Assembly: GCA_051745085.1 (NCBI GenBank)
Contig: JBNJDR010000026.1
Coordinates: 1 to 24,446, forward strand
Source of the DNA: Halonatronomonas sp051745085
GTDB lineage: Bacteria > Bacillota > Halanaerobiia > Halanaerobiales > Halarsenatibacteraceae
DNA length: 24,446 bases
Direction of reading: 5' to 3'
Shown here in pieces: positions 5,968-12,942 of this stretch; the first letter of the stretch is position 1, and each line of letters starts with the position of its first letter. Made by a program: the position numbers and the translations under genes. Under the pieces are notes generated by a model. That model saw only the letters and a list, made by a program, of their open reading frames with translations, did no database searches and was not told where the DNA came from.

Positions 5968-6609
5968 ATGAAAGACATAAAAGAAGAGTTTGAGAAGTTG
6001 ACTAATCATGAAAAAATCGACTTTATGAAAAATATTCTTCCTGAAGTTCAGGAGCTTATGCAGAACAATCCCGAGCAGAGACAGGAAATGATGTCCTCAA
6101 TGATGGATGAAGGGGAAATGGATATGAGTCCCATGATGCAGAAGAAAGAAAAAATGATGAAAAAGAAAATGAAAAAAGAAAAAATGAAGAATAAGATGAA
6201 GATGAAGAATGAAAAAAGTATGAGTAATTATGGAATCAGCAAAGCGGTTGAACTTTCTTATCAGGATACAGTGGAGAAAGTAAAGGTTGAATTAAAAAAA
6301 GAGGGATTTGGTGTTCTGGCAGAACTTGATATGAAAAATATATTCCAAGAAAAGTTAGATAAAGAGATTAACGATTATATTATCCTCGAAGCCTGTAATC
6401 CTGCTTTTGCTTTTGATGGTATAGGAGAAGAATATGAACTTGGTCTTTTGCTTCCCTGCAATGTTATAGTCTTTGAAACTGAGGATCAGGAAATTAAGGT
6501 GGCAGCGATTGATCCAGAAAAAGCCCTGGGAATGTCAGATAATGAAAAAGTTAATGAAATAGCACAGGAAATCAAAGCAAGGCTGGAGCGAGCTATAGAA
6601 AACGTTTAA
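5968..6609 (+). CDS. DUF302-domain protein with Met/Lys-rich N-terminal half
   Basis: Residues 95-200 form a DUF302 domain: KEGFGVLAELDM, then EACNPAFAFD with Cys143 and LLPCNVIVFE with Cys164, then IDPEKALGMS, all hallmarks of the family. The domain's biochemical role is not established. Residues 41-85 are exceptional: about 15 Met among 45 residues, first with acidic and then with Lys-rich context (for example KKEKMMKKKMKKEKM). Met clusters of this kind are known in proteins that bind Cu(I) or Ag(I). There is no signal peptide. ATG 5968 follows AAAGGAGG at nine-base spacing. The next gene, 31 bases on, encodes a His-rich exported peptide. Metal handling is therefore a reasonable inference but unproven. 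Confidence 0.8.
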   Translation: MKDIKEEFEKLTNHEKIDFMKNILPEVQELMQNNPEQRQEMMSSMMDEGEMDMSPMMQKKEKMMKKKMKKEKMKNKMKMKNEKSMSNYGISKAVELSYQDTVEKVKVELKKEGFGVLAELDMKNIFQEKLDKEINDYIILEACNPAFAFDGIGEEYELGLLLPCNVIVFETEDQEIKVAAIDPEKALGMSDNEKVNEIAQEIKARLERAIENV

Positions 6610-6640
6610 ATTTTATTAATAAATTAAAGGGGTGATGATT

Positions 6641-6949
6641 TTGAAAAAATTATTTATCATAACTCTAGCTGTGATTTTGGTTGTTGGTATGGCAGGCATA
6701 GGTCATGCAGGTCTTGACGATAGTAATGCAGACAAAGGATTGTCAGCAAGTCCAGCTTTTGAGGAAGATACAGACCATGAACACGAGGGTCATTTTACCC
6801 ATCAAGATGGAGCGCCTATATTTCATACTGAAGTAGGTCATATTGCCATCGATGCGGAAGAACCAGGATCAAATTCAGATGAAAATTCTGCTATTAGTGA
6901 ACATCATCATGATGATAAAGATGGTAGTGTCATAGATACAAGCAACTAA
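6641..6949 (+). CDS. Exported His-rich small protein
   Basis: This 102-residue protein starts with a typical Sec signal peptide (MKKLFIITLAVILVVGMAGI), with cleavage likely after GHA at residue 23. The mature part of about 79 residues has nine His and many Asp/Glu, clustered as DHEHEGHFTH (45-54) and EHHHDDKD (87-94). Such stretches usually bind divalent or soft metal ions outside the cytoplasmic membrane. No family is recognised. TTG 6641 is chosen over GTG 6632 or ATG 6635 because the ribosome site AAAGGGGTG overlaps those codons and is correctly spaced for TTG, which also begins the signal peptide neatly. It shares a transcript with the DUF302 gene and ends at a terminator. Confidence 0.75.
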   Translation: MKKLFIITLAVILVVGMAGIGHAGLDDSNADKGLSASPAFEEDTDHEHEGHFTHQDGAPIFHTEVGHIAIDAEEPGSNSDENSAISEHHHDDKDGSVIDTSN

Positions 6950-6976
6950 TGAAATATAAGTTCAATATTTTTTTCA

Positions 6977-7002
6977 GCCCAGTTAATAGCTGGGTTTTTT
7001 TT
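6977..7002 (+). terminator. Terminator after the DUF302/His-rich pair
   Basis: CCCAG (6978-6982) pairs with CTGGG (6990-6994), extended by G6977 with T6995, and is followed by a run of eight T. Confidence 0.8.
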
Positions 7003-7062
7003 GTTGAGAGCTCAGCATGGGTAATAATCTGGTTATGGAACTCCATCAGAATTTGTCTATGC

Positions 7063-7091
7063 TGGACTTTTTCTTCTTAAAATTATATAAT
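7063..7091 (+). promoter_or_regulatory. Putative promoter of the 7158 gene
   Basis: TGGACT (7063-7068) and TATAAT (7086-7091) are spaced by 17 bases. The -10 element is perfect and the -35 element moderate. Confidence 0.5.
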
Positions 7092-7157
7092 ATAAGAGTA
7101 CGTATGTTTGATAATTGTGCTGCTTATATTATCATAATCTGGGAAGGAGATTTAATG

Positions 7158-7481
7158 ATGGCATTAAATCAACGAATTATTGACAGATTCATCAAAGGCT
7201 TTTCTGAGTCTACGATAGGTGAAATCAAATATAGTGAAAACGAGCAAAAAAGTCTATCTTATGGGAGAATTGAACATGAGGTTAAGCTTTTTTTTAGCCC
7301 GAGGTGTAATATTAACAGATTAGACCTGGATAAATTTATTGAAGAAACAATAATTCCAGGAATGCAGGTGGAAGTTGAAAAACGGGGATATGAATTTTTT
7401 GCTACTAATTATGATACGGATGAATTTCCGAAATGCCTAATGGACTACATATTAAGGAAGAAGGCAAAAGATGAAGATTAG
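7158..7481 (+). CDS. Hypothetical protein of 107 residues
   Basis: The product (MALNQRIIDRFIKGF onwards) is soluble and mixed alpha/beta, with no signal peptide or membrane segment and no family I recognise. AAGGAG (7144-7149) is spaced eight bases from ATG 7158 and five from ATG 7155, so the start is one of these two. The open frame extends upstream to 7017 but that part crosses the promoter and lacks a ribosome site. The ankyrin gene follows after 81 bases without a terminator, so the two may share a transcript. Confidence 0.6.
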   Translation: MALNQRIIDRFIKGFSESTIGEIKYSENEQKSLSYGRIEHEVKLFFSPRCNINRLDLDKFIEETIIPGMQVEVEKRGYEFFATNYDTDEFPKCLMDYILRKKAKDED

Positions 7482-7562
7482 TTTTTAATGATCGGCCAGC
7501 CCCCTCCCGAACTCCCGGTGATTATTTCAATTAATTTTGAAAAACAAGGAGGTAATTTCCTA

Positions 7563-7838
7563 TTGTTGGATAATAAAAAGTTAAATACAGGAAGAAGTAT
7601 TTCATTAATGCCCGCCAGCATGAGCAGCGGTAACCCGGAGATTCTGGAAATTTTAAAGGAACACGGCGCAGAAGTCGCTGCTCAAAATATTCATGATAAA
7701 ACTCTTCTGAGCTTTGCAGCTGAGTTTAACGACACGCCAGAAATCATCGATACCTTATTGGACTTTGGAGCCGATCCGGATATAGAAGATAAAGATGGCT
7801 TGAAAGCTGTAGATCATGCCAGGGAAATCCCGATATAA
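7563..7838 (+). CDS. Ankyrin-repeat protein, C-terminus frameshifted
   Basis: About two and a half ankyrin repeats are visible: SSGNPEILEILKEHGAEV, then DTPEIIDTLLDFGADPDI and DKDGLKAVDHARE, so the protein would be a protein-binding scaffold. A strong ribosome site AAGGAGGT (7546-7553) points to TTG 7563, giving 91 residues. The frame stops at TAA 7836-7838 after AREIPI. One base later in register, bases 7829-7894 read PDITGSEAYKKLLEETEAAE and end at TAG 7892-7894, the kind of ending normally found after an ankyrin stack. A single deleted base near 7824-7828 (GAAATCC for GAAAATCC) explains both. The gene is therefore recently frameshifted, or the read has an indel. Confidence 0.65.
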   Translation: MLDNKKLNTGRSISLMPASMSSGNPEILEILKEHGAEVAAQNIHDKTLLSFAAEFNDTPEIIDTLLDFGADPDIEDKDGLKAVDHAREIPI

Positions 7839-7959
7839 CGGGGAGCGAAGCTTATAAGAAACTATTGGAGGAGACTGAAGCAGCCGAACATTAGAAAAAT
7901 TCCCTAATCTTTACAACTATATTAAGATAAAGCTATAGAAAACTGGAGGTAAAACTTCA

Positions 7960-8076
7960 GTTTTTAGTCTGCCCTTTCCTGCAGGGGCAGCGAAAACCAG
8001 CCCGGAACAGGATATAATCGAGGTGTTGAAGCAGGCTGACAGGGCCATGTACAAGAATAAGTGGGATAGGGCTTGA
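7960..8076 (+). pseudogene. Remnant of a GGDEF-domain C-terminus
   Basis: Reading to TGA 8074-8076 gives GAAKTSPEQDIIEVLKQADR followed by AMYKNK, matching the end of diguanylate cyclase (GGDEF) domains ('GxA ... LLxxADxAMYxAK'). The active GGDEF loop and all upstream parts are absent, and there is no start. It is a tail fragment of a c-di-GMP synthase gene. Confidence 0.65.
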
Positions 8077-8111
8077 TATAGTTATGCTGATCAAGCAGCA
8101 TTTCCAACAAC

Positions 8112-8130
8112 TTGAAATCATCTATTTCAA
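8112..8130. promoter_or_regulatory. Perfect inverted repeat just upstream of the trp promoter
   Basis: TTGAAAT (8112-8118) and ATTTCAA (8124-8130) are perfect arms around five bases, ending eight bases before the -35 element. Its place suits an activator or repressor site. No regulator is identified. Confidence 0.4.
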
Positions 8131-8138
8131 TAATTTAC

Positions 8139-8167
8139 TTGACAAAAGTGATTATTTAGTATAAAAT
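8139..8167 (+). promoter_or_regulatory. trpBA promoter
   Basis: A perfect TTGACA (8139-8144) and TAAAAT (8162-8167) are spaced by 17 bases. Transcription would start near 8174, so that the triplet array lies at the very 5' end of the RNA. Confidence 0.8.
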
Positions 8168-8177
8168 AATTTTCAAT

Positions 8178-8237
8178 TAGACGAGATGAGCCTAGAGTAG
8201 ATAAGATTAGATGAGGATAAGATGAGACGAGCAATAG
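8178..8237 (+). promoter_or_regulatory. TRAP (trp RNA-binding attenuation protein) binding site
   Basis: Triplets begin at 8178, 8183, 8188, 8193, 8198, 8203, 8208, 8213, 8219, 8224, 8229 and 8235. Ten are GAG or TAG, and two (8203 and 8219) are AAG. Spacers are two bases except two of three bases. This is the known signature of the RNA wrapped around the 11-mer TRAP ring in Bacillus, where eleven (G/U)AG triplets with 2-3 base spacers are used. With tryptophan-loaded TRAP bound, the downstream terminator would form and trpBA would be silent. The match is seen directly; the presence of mtrB in this genome is not visible here. Confidence 0.85.
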
Positions 8238-8281
8238 GATAACTATTTAATCATAGGGATTACTATGTCTATTAATCTTCT

Positions 8282-8320
8282 ACGGTCAGGCTTTGTCAAA
8301 AAGCTCTGACCGTTTTTTTT
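8282..8320 (+). terminator. trp leader attenuator/terminator
   Basis: ACGGTCAGGCTTT (8282-8294) pairs with AAAGC (8300-8304) and CTGACCGT (8306-8313) with one bulged T, followed by eight T. AGGCTT in the left arm (8288-8293) can instead pair with 8188-8193 inside the triplet array (six pairs, one G-T), a possible antiterminator that TRAP binding would block. The terminator ends about 90 bases before trpB. Confidence 0.85.
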
Positions 8321-8409
8321 ATTTATAACCTTATCTGTGCTCTCCTAAAGGGGAGGATGAAAATAATAAGTTTAAATGGATATTTAAGCTGACAAAGGAG
8401 GAACAAAAA

Positions 8410-9594
8410 ATGAGCGGGAAATATTTTTCAGAATTCGGAGGTCGGTACGTACCGGAGACGTTGATCCCGGTATTGGATCAGTTAGAAGCAGTCTACTATG
8501 AATTAAAAGATGATCAGGAATTCAACCAGGAACTCAAGGGATTGCTGGCAGATTACTGCGGCCGGCCGACCCCTCTGTATTATGCGGAAAAGCTAACGGA
8601 GTACTATCAAGGTCCGGGGATCTACCTCAAAAGAGAAGATCTAAATCATACTGGAGCCCACAAAATCAATAATACTTTGGGTCAGATTCTTTTAGCTCAT
8701 AAGATGGGCAAAACCAGGATAATCGCTGAGACCGGTGCGGGACAGCATGGTGTTGCAACTGCGACAGTTGCCGCCCGATTTGATCTTGCATGTGATATCT
8801 ATATGGGTACAGAGGATATGGAGAGACAGGCTCTTAATGTTTACAAGATGGAAATGCTGGGAGCTCATGTGATCCCGGTTGAAACAGGCAGCTGCACCTT
8901 AAAGGATGCAACGAACCAGGCTATCAGGGACTGGATAAGTAATGTTGAGGATACTCATTACATAATTGGGTCTGTGGTAGGCCCTCATCCTTATCCCATG
9001 ATGGTCAGAAATTTCCAGCGGATTATAGGCGAGGAAACCAGGAGGCAGATCATAAAGAAAACAGGCCGCTTACCAGATTATATTCTGGCCTGTGTTGGTG
9101 GAGGCAGTAATGCTATCGGTATCTTCCATCCATTTATTGAAGATGAAGGTGTTGCTTTAATCGGGATTGAAGCTGCAGGCAAGGGGATCGATAGCGGCCG
9201 CCATGCAGCTACCCTGACTGCTGGTAGGGTAGGAGTACTACACGGCAGTAGATCCTATCTTCTTCAGGACCAGGATGGTCAGATCGTCCCGGCTTATTCA
9301 ATCTCGGCCGGCCTGGATTACCCCGGGGTCGGTCCGGAACACAGCCACTTTAAATCTATCAAGCGGGTAATTTATGAGTCGGCAACTGATCAGCAGGCTG
9401 TCAGGGCTTTCCGCCTTCTCTCAGAAAGGGAAGGCATTATCCCGGCTCTAGAAACTGCCCATGCTTTAGCTTATCTTGATACTTTGGCTCCTGAGTTAGA
9501 TAGCTCTAAGATAATAGTTGTCAACCTTTCTGGTCGGGGCGATAAAGATATCAATAATTTTAAGAAAATCAAGGAGGCCGAAAGAAGTGAGTGA
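8410..9594 (+). CDS. trpB: Tryptophan synthase beta subunit
   Basis: TrpB condenses indole with L-serine to make L-tryptophan in the cytoplasm, working as an alpha2-beta2 complex with TrpA. The 394-residue length is normal. The pyridoxal-phosphate Lys85 lies in HTGAHKINN, the catalytic Glu107 in AETGAGQHG, and the phosphate-binding loop GGGSNAIG at about 230-237. It is of the standard TrpB1 type. AAAGGAGG sits just before ATG 8410. trpA overlaps its last codons, implying translational coupling and equal subunit amounts. Expression should be set by the leader attenuator at 8174-8320. No other trp gene lies nearby. Confidence 0.97.
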   Translation: MSGKYFSEFGGRYVPETLIPVLDQLEAVYYELKDDQEFNQELKGLLADYCGRPTPLYYAEKLTEYYQGPGIYLKREDLNHTGAHKINNTLGQILLAHKMGKTRIIAETGAGQHGVATATVAARFDLACDIYMGTEDMERQALNVYKMEMLGAHVIPVETGSCTLKDATNQAIRDWISNVEDTHYIIGSVVGPHPYPMMVRNFQRIIGEETRRQIIKKTGRLPDYILACVGGGSNAIGIFHPFIEDEGVALIGIEAAGKGIDSGRHAATLTAGRVGVLHGSRSYLLQDQDGQIVPAYSISAGLDYPGVGPEHSHFKSIKRVIYESATDQQAVRAFRLLSEREGIIPALETAHALAYLDTLAPELDSSKIIVVNLSGRGDKDINNFKKIKEAERSE

Positions 9595-10369
9595 AATAAG
9601 GGCTAAATTCATCGATAATAAACCGTTGATCACCTACATCAGCGGGGGGGACCCGAACCTTGATTTGACCGCTAGACTGATATTCAAACTGCAGGAGGAA
9701 GGCGCAGATATCATTGAGATCGGTATTCCCTTTTCAGACCCTCTGGCTGATGGTCCGGTTATCCAGGCAGCTTCCCAACGAGCTCTCCAGGGTGGGGTTA
9801 CCCTGAAGAAGTTGATCTCTAAATTGGGTGAGATCAAAGCAGAAGTTGAAGTTCCTCTGATATTGATGGGTTATTATAATTCCATCTTAAATTATGGCGA
9901 AGAGAGGTTCGCTGTAGATATCAAAAAAGCCGGGGTGGCAGGGGTTATCATACCTGATTTTCCTGGCGATGAAAAGGGGGAGATACTGACCTGGCTGAAA
10001 AAGGTTGATGTCGATCGCATCCTGCTGGTTACGCCAAACACATCTGAGCAGAGGCTGGAGATGATCGCGGGTCTAAGTTCTGGTTTCCTTTATGCGGTTG
10101 CCCATCTGGGGATAACAGGTGAGGCAAATAAAGAATCTCCCCAACTGAAATCTTATTTGGATAGAATCAGGGAATACTCCGGGGATCTGCCCATCTGCCT
10201 GGGCTTTGGAATAGACACCCCGGAGAAGGCTAAAAGAGCTGGAGAATATGCGGATGGCGTTATCATCGGCAGCGCCCTGATACAAGCTATTCAAATGGGA
10301 GAGGGGGCGGAAGATAAACTGACCAAAGCAGGTCGCTTCGTTAATGAGATAAAAAGAGTACTGGTTTAA
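9587..10369 (+). CDS. trpA: Tryptophan synthase alpha subunit
   Basis: TrpA splits indole-3-glycerol phosphate into indole and glyceraldehyde 3-phosphate; indole is channelled to TrpB. The TIM-barrel protein has 260 residues. Catalytic Glu44 and Asp55 are in EIGIPFSDPLADGP; ILMGYYN and the phosphate-binding LGFGID and DGVIIGSAL segments are present. The start is GTG 9587, eight bases inside trpB, served by AAGGAGG (9571-9577); the open frame extends further into trpB but without support. The strand usually written YxVSxxGVTG reads YAVAHLGITG here, a mild variation. No terminator was found directly after it. Confidence 0.95.
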   Translation: MSEIRAKFIDNKPLITYISGGDPNLDLTARLIFKLQEEGADIIEIGIPFSDPLADGPVIQAASQRALQGGVTLKKLISKLGEIKAEVEVPLILMGYYNSILNYGEERFAVDIKKAGVAGVIIPDFPGDEKGEILTWLKKVDVDRILLVTPNTSEQRLEMIAGLSSGFLYAVAHLGITGEANKESPQLKSYLDRIREYSGDLPICLGFGIDTPEKAKRAGEYADGVIIGSALIQAIQMGEGAEDKLTKAGRFVNEIKRVLV

Positions 10370-10453
10370 ATATCGGGAGCAGATTTATACCAGCCCAGGC
10401 AAGAAAATATTATAGCTGCTTATATTAAAAAATTAAATTTGAGGGGTGTTGAA

Positions 10454-11368
10454 ATGAGAAAAATAGTAATAATCTTATTTGTTTTAGCTTTAATGTTAAC
10501 ATATACAGTATCTTTACAGGCGGAGGAAAGGGAGATAGCGGTTTTAACTCCTTATCTTGAGTCGGTTACTACAAACACTATGATCAGGTCATTTGAAGAG
10601 CTAGCAGAAGCTGAAGGATGGGACGTTAGAGTTATTGATACTAAAGGGGACTTCAATGAATTAGCAAACCGTTATGACGATGTAATAACCCAGGGAGTGG
10701 ATGCTATAATCATGGGTATGGGGGATCCTAATCAGCTGCGGCGGCAGATTGAAAGTGCCAATCAAGCTGGTATCCCGGTTTTCGGGGGAGATGCTGGATA
10801 TATTGCTGGTATGGAAGTTAATGTAACTTCAAATAATTACGTTCTAGGTGCCCAGAATACTTCCTATCTAGTCAATAGAATAGGCGCGGGTAAAATAGTG
10901 AAATTATATCATTCAGCCCACCCGGGGGTCCACCAGCGTGAAGTCGTCTTCGATGCAATCATAGAATCTCGAGATGATATCGAAGTAGTAGCAGAACATT
11001 ATGTCCAGGTTCCTGGACCGATAGAAGATGCTCAACAGGCCATGCAGTCAATACTTCTAGCGAATCCAGATATTGATGGTGTCTGGGCTGCCTGGGATGA
11101 ACCGGCGATCGGAGCAGAATTAGCTATCAGGCAATCTGGAAGAGACGACATTGTTGTAGTAGGAATCGACGGCAACTCCCAGGCTATAGAAATGATAGCA
11201 GAAGGCAGTTCTATCAAGGCAACTGTCAAACAGGATTTTGCCGCTATGGGAGAAATATTGATCGAGCAGATCAAAACCTACTTTGCCGGAGAAGAGATCG
11301 TTGACCATATCCTGTACGCTCCGTCTAATTTGATAACCGAAGACAATGCCCATCAATATAGAGAGTGA
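10454..11368 (+). CDS. Sugar ABC transporter substrate-binding protein (ribose/galactose type)
   Basis: This 304-residue protein belongs to the periplasmic binding protein family with RbsB/XylF-like fold (Peripla_BP_4). Residues 1-22 are a signal peptide (MRKIVIILFVLALMLTYTVS, cleaved after LQA). Typical elements are REIAVLTPYL, the VITQGVDAIIMGMGDP segment, the hinge-region GIPVFGGDAG, and VVVGIDGNSQAIEMI. It captures a sugar outside the membrane and hands it to the permease encoded downstream. No lipobox Cys is present, so it is probably free in a periplasm. ATG 10454 follows GAGGGGTG; an in-frame TTG at 10439 is rejected because it overlaps no ribosome site. It is the first gene of a four-gene operon. 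The exact sugar cannot be read from the sequence. Confidence 0.88.
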   Translation: MRKIVIILFVLALMLTYTVSLQAEEREIAVLTPYLESVTTNTMIRSFEELAEAEGWDVRVIDTKGDFNELANRYDDVITQGVDAIIMGMGDPNQLRRQIESANQAGIPVFGGDAGYIAGMEVNVTSNNYVLGAQNTSYLVNRIGAGKIVKLYHSAHPGVHQREVVFDAIIESRDDIEVVAEHYVQVPGPIEDAQQAMQSILLANPDIDGVWAAWDEPAIGAELAIRQSGRDDIVVVGIDGNSQAIEMIAEGSSIKATVKQDFAAMGEILIEQIKTYFAGEEIVDHILYAPSNLITEDNAHQYRE

Positions 11369-11402
11369 GCTTATCTAAAGTCAAAATATGAGCATCTGAA
11401 AA

Positions 11403-11423
11403 TCTCCCCCATTTGGGGGGAGA
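11403..11423 (+). repeat. Intercistronic stem-loop between binding protein and ATPase genes
   Basis: TCTCCCCC (11403-11410) pairs perfectly with GGGGGAGA (11416-11423) around a five-base loop. No T run follows, so it is not a terminator. Its right arm touches the ribosome site of the ATPase gene (AAGGTGG from 11423). Such hairpins stabilise the binding-protein part of the transcript or dampen translation of the ATPase in other transporter operons. Confidence 0.6.
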
Positions 11424-11439
11424 AGGTGGTGAAAAAGAG

Positions 11440-12942
11440 ATGGCGACAGAACTTTTGAAAATTACGAGTTTGAGCAAAACCTTCCCGGGGGTCAAAGCCT
11501 TAGATAAAGTGGATTTTGAGCTTGACTCCGGGGAGATTAGAGCGCTGGTTGGAGAAAATGGAGCCGGGAAAACTACTTTGATTAAGATCCTGGCCGGGAT
11601 CTACCAGAAAGATAGTGGGAGCATAATCTATCAAGATACTGAACTGGATTTAAGGGAGCCAGCCGAAGCTAAAGAGTTAGGGCTGGCTTTTATCCATCAG
11701 GATTTAAATCTGATCCCTTATTTTGATGTGGTGGAAAATATTTGGCTGGGCTATGATTACCCTAGAAAAGGTTTGAGATTCGATAAAAAAGCAATGCAGA
11801 AAAGGGTTCTTGACCTGGCAGCTAGGTTAAATTTTAAACTTGATTTTGATAGACCTGTTTCTCAACTATCAACAGCCGATAAATGGTTGGTGGCAATTTT
11901 GAAAGCTTTTATTGTTGAGGCGAAACTGATCGTTCTAGATGAACCTACAGCCGCTTTAACTGATAAAGAAGTTAAGGAACTGTTCCTCAACCTAAGAAGG
12001 GTAAAAGCAATGGGTATATCTATAATCTATATTTCCCATCGTTTAGAAGAGATCTTTCAGGTTGCTGATTCGATCACTGTCTTAAGGAACGGCAAAAAGA
12101 TCGCGGATAGACAAGTAAAAGATGTTACAAAAGATAGCTTAATCAAGTTGATGACGGGTAAAGATAAGTTAACTAGTTTTCCCGGAAGAGAAGATAAGCA
12201 GGTAAAAAAAGAGAACATTCTGCAGGCAAGTCAGTTAAAAGGTGCGGGCTACTCTAATGTTAATTTCAGCTTAAAAGAAAATGAGATCCTGGGCTTTTTT
12301 GGCCTGGTAGGATCGGGTAGAACCGAACTAATGGAATCGATCTTTGGTTTAAGAAAAATCGAAGCAGGCCTGCTTAAGATCAATGATAAGAAGATTGATG
12401 TGAAAAATCCTGCCCAGATGATCAGGGAAGGTGTAGTTTTGGTTCCCGAAGATCGCCGGGAAAAGGGTTTGGTTTTAAATCTGGGTGTAGATGAAAATAT
12501 TTCCCTCCCTAACCTGGAGTTGATGCTTAAATCCAATTATCTAAAAAATATCGATAAAGACCAAGAAAAACAGCAGACAGAAGAGATTGTCAGTGATTTA
12601 AGGATTAAAACACCGTCCTTCGCTCAGCCTGTTAAATTTTTAAGTGGAGGCAATCAACAGAAGGTAGTGATAGCTAAATGGCTGTACAGAGATACGAAGG
12701 TATTTATCTTCGATGAGCCGACGGTCGGTATAGATGTAGGAGCGCGGACTGAGGTCTACTCCTTAATAAATGAACTGGCTTCTGATGCAGGGGTTATAGT
12801 GGTTTCCTCTGATATATTAGAAGTAATGGGCATCTGTGACCGCATTGCTGTAATGAGCCGGGGGCGATTAACTGGCATTCTGGCTAAAGAAAATTTTAAC
12901 CAGGATAAAATTCTTCGGTTAGCTTATGAGGAGGTCAAATGA
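11440..12942 (+). CDS. Sugar ABC transporter ATP-binding protein (double ABC, RbsA/MglA type)
   Basis: This 500-residue protein holds two ABC domains, as in RbsA, MglA and XylG, and powers sugar import. Domain 1 has Walker A GENGAGKT (38-45) and Walker B LIVLDEPT (Asp167, Glu168); its signature, LSTADKW at 143, is degenerate. Domain 2 has the reduced Walker A GLVGSGRT (288-295) in which Arg replaces Lys, signature LSGGNQQ (401-407) and Walker B FIFDEPT (Asp425, Glu426). This asymmetry is normal for the family. ATG 11440 is preferred over an in-frame TTG at 11413, because AAGGTGG precedes it. Its stop codon overlaps the permease start (ATGA). Confidence 0.93.
   Translation: MATELLKITSLSKTFPGVKALDKVDFELDSGEIRALVGENGAGKTTLIKILAGIYQKDSGSIIYQDTELDLREPAEAKELGLAFIHQDLNLIPYFDVVENIWLGYDYPRKGLRFDKKAMQKRVLDLAARLNFKLDFDRPVSQLSTADKWLVAILKAFIVEAKLIVLDEPTAALTDKEVKELFLNLRRVKAMGISIIYISHRLEEIFQVADSITVLRNGKKIADRQVKDVTKDSLIKLMTGKDKLTSFPGREDKQVKKENILQASQLKGAGYSNVNFSLKENEILGFFGLVGSGRTELMESIFGLRKIEAGLLKINDKKIDVKNPAQMIREGVVLVPEDRREKGLVLNLGVDENISLPNLELMLKSNYLKNIDKDQEKQQTEEIVSDLRIKTPSFAQPVKFLSGGNQQKVVIAKWLYRDTKVFIFDEPTVGIDVGARTEVYSLINELASDAGVIVVSSDILEVMGICDRIAVMSRGRLTGILAKENFNQDKILRLAYEEVK

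Larger units (their letters stand above)
7895..8138. other. Region between the ankyrin gene and the trp leader
   Basis: It contains a GGDEF tail remnant (see next entry), a small perfect inverted repeat ATGCTG/CAGCAT near 8084-8101 without a T run, and the inverted repeat at 8112-8130. Nothing else that I can support. Confidence 0.5.

Noticed and set aside
7017..7157. Extended N-terminus for the 107-residue hypothetical protein
   Set aside because: The extra stretch covers a likely promoter, has no ribosome site at 7017, and a strong one sits just before 7155/7158.
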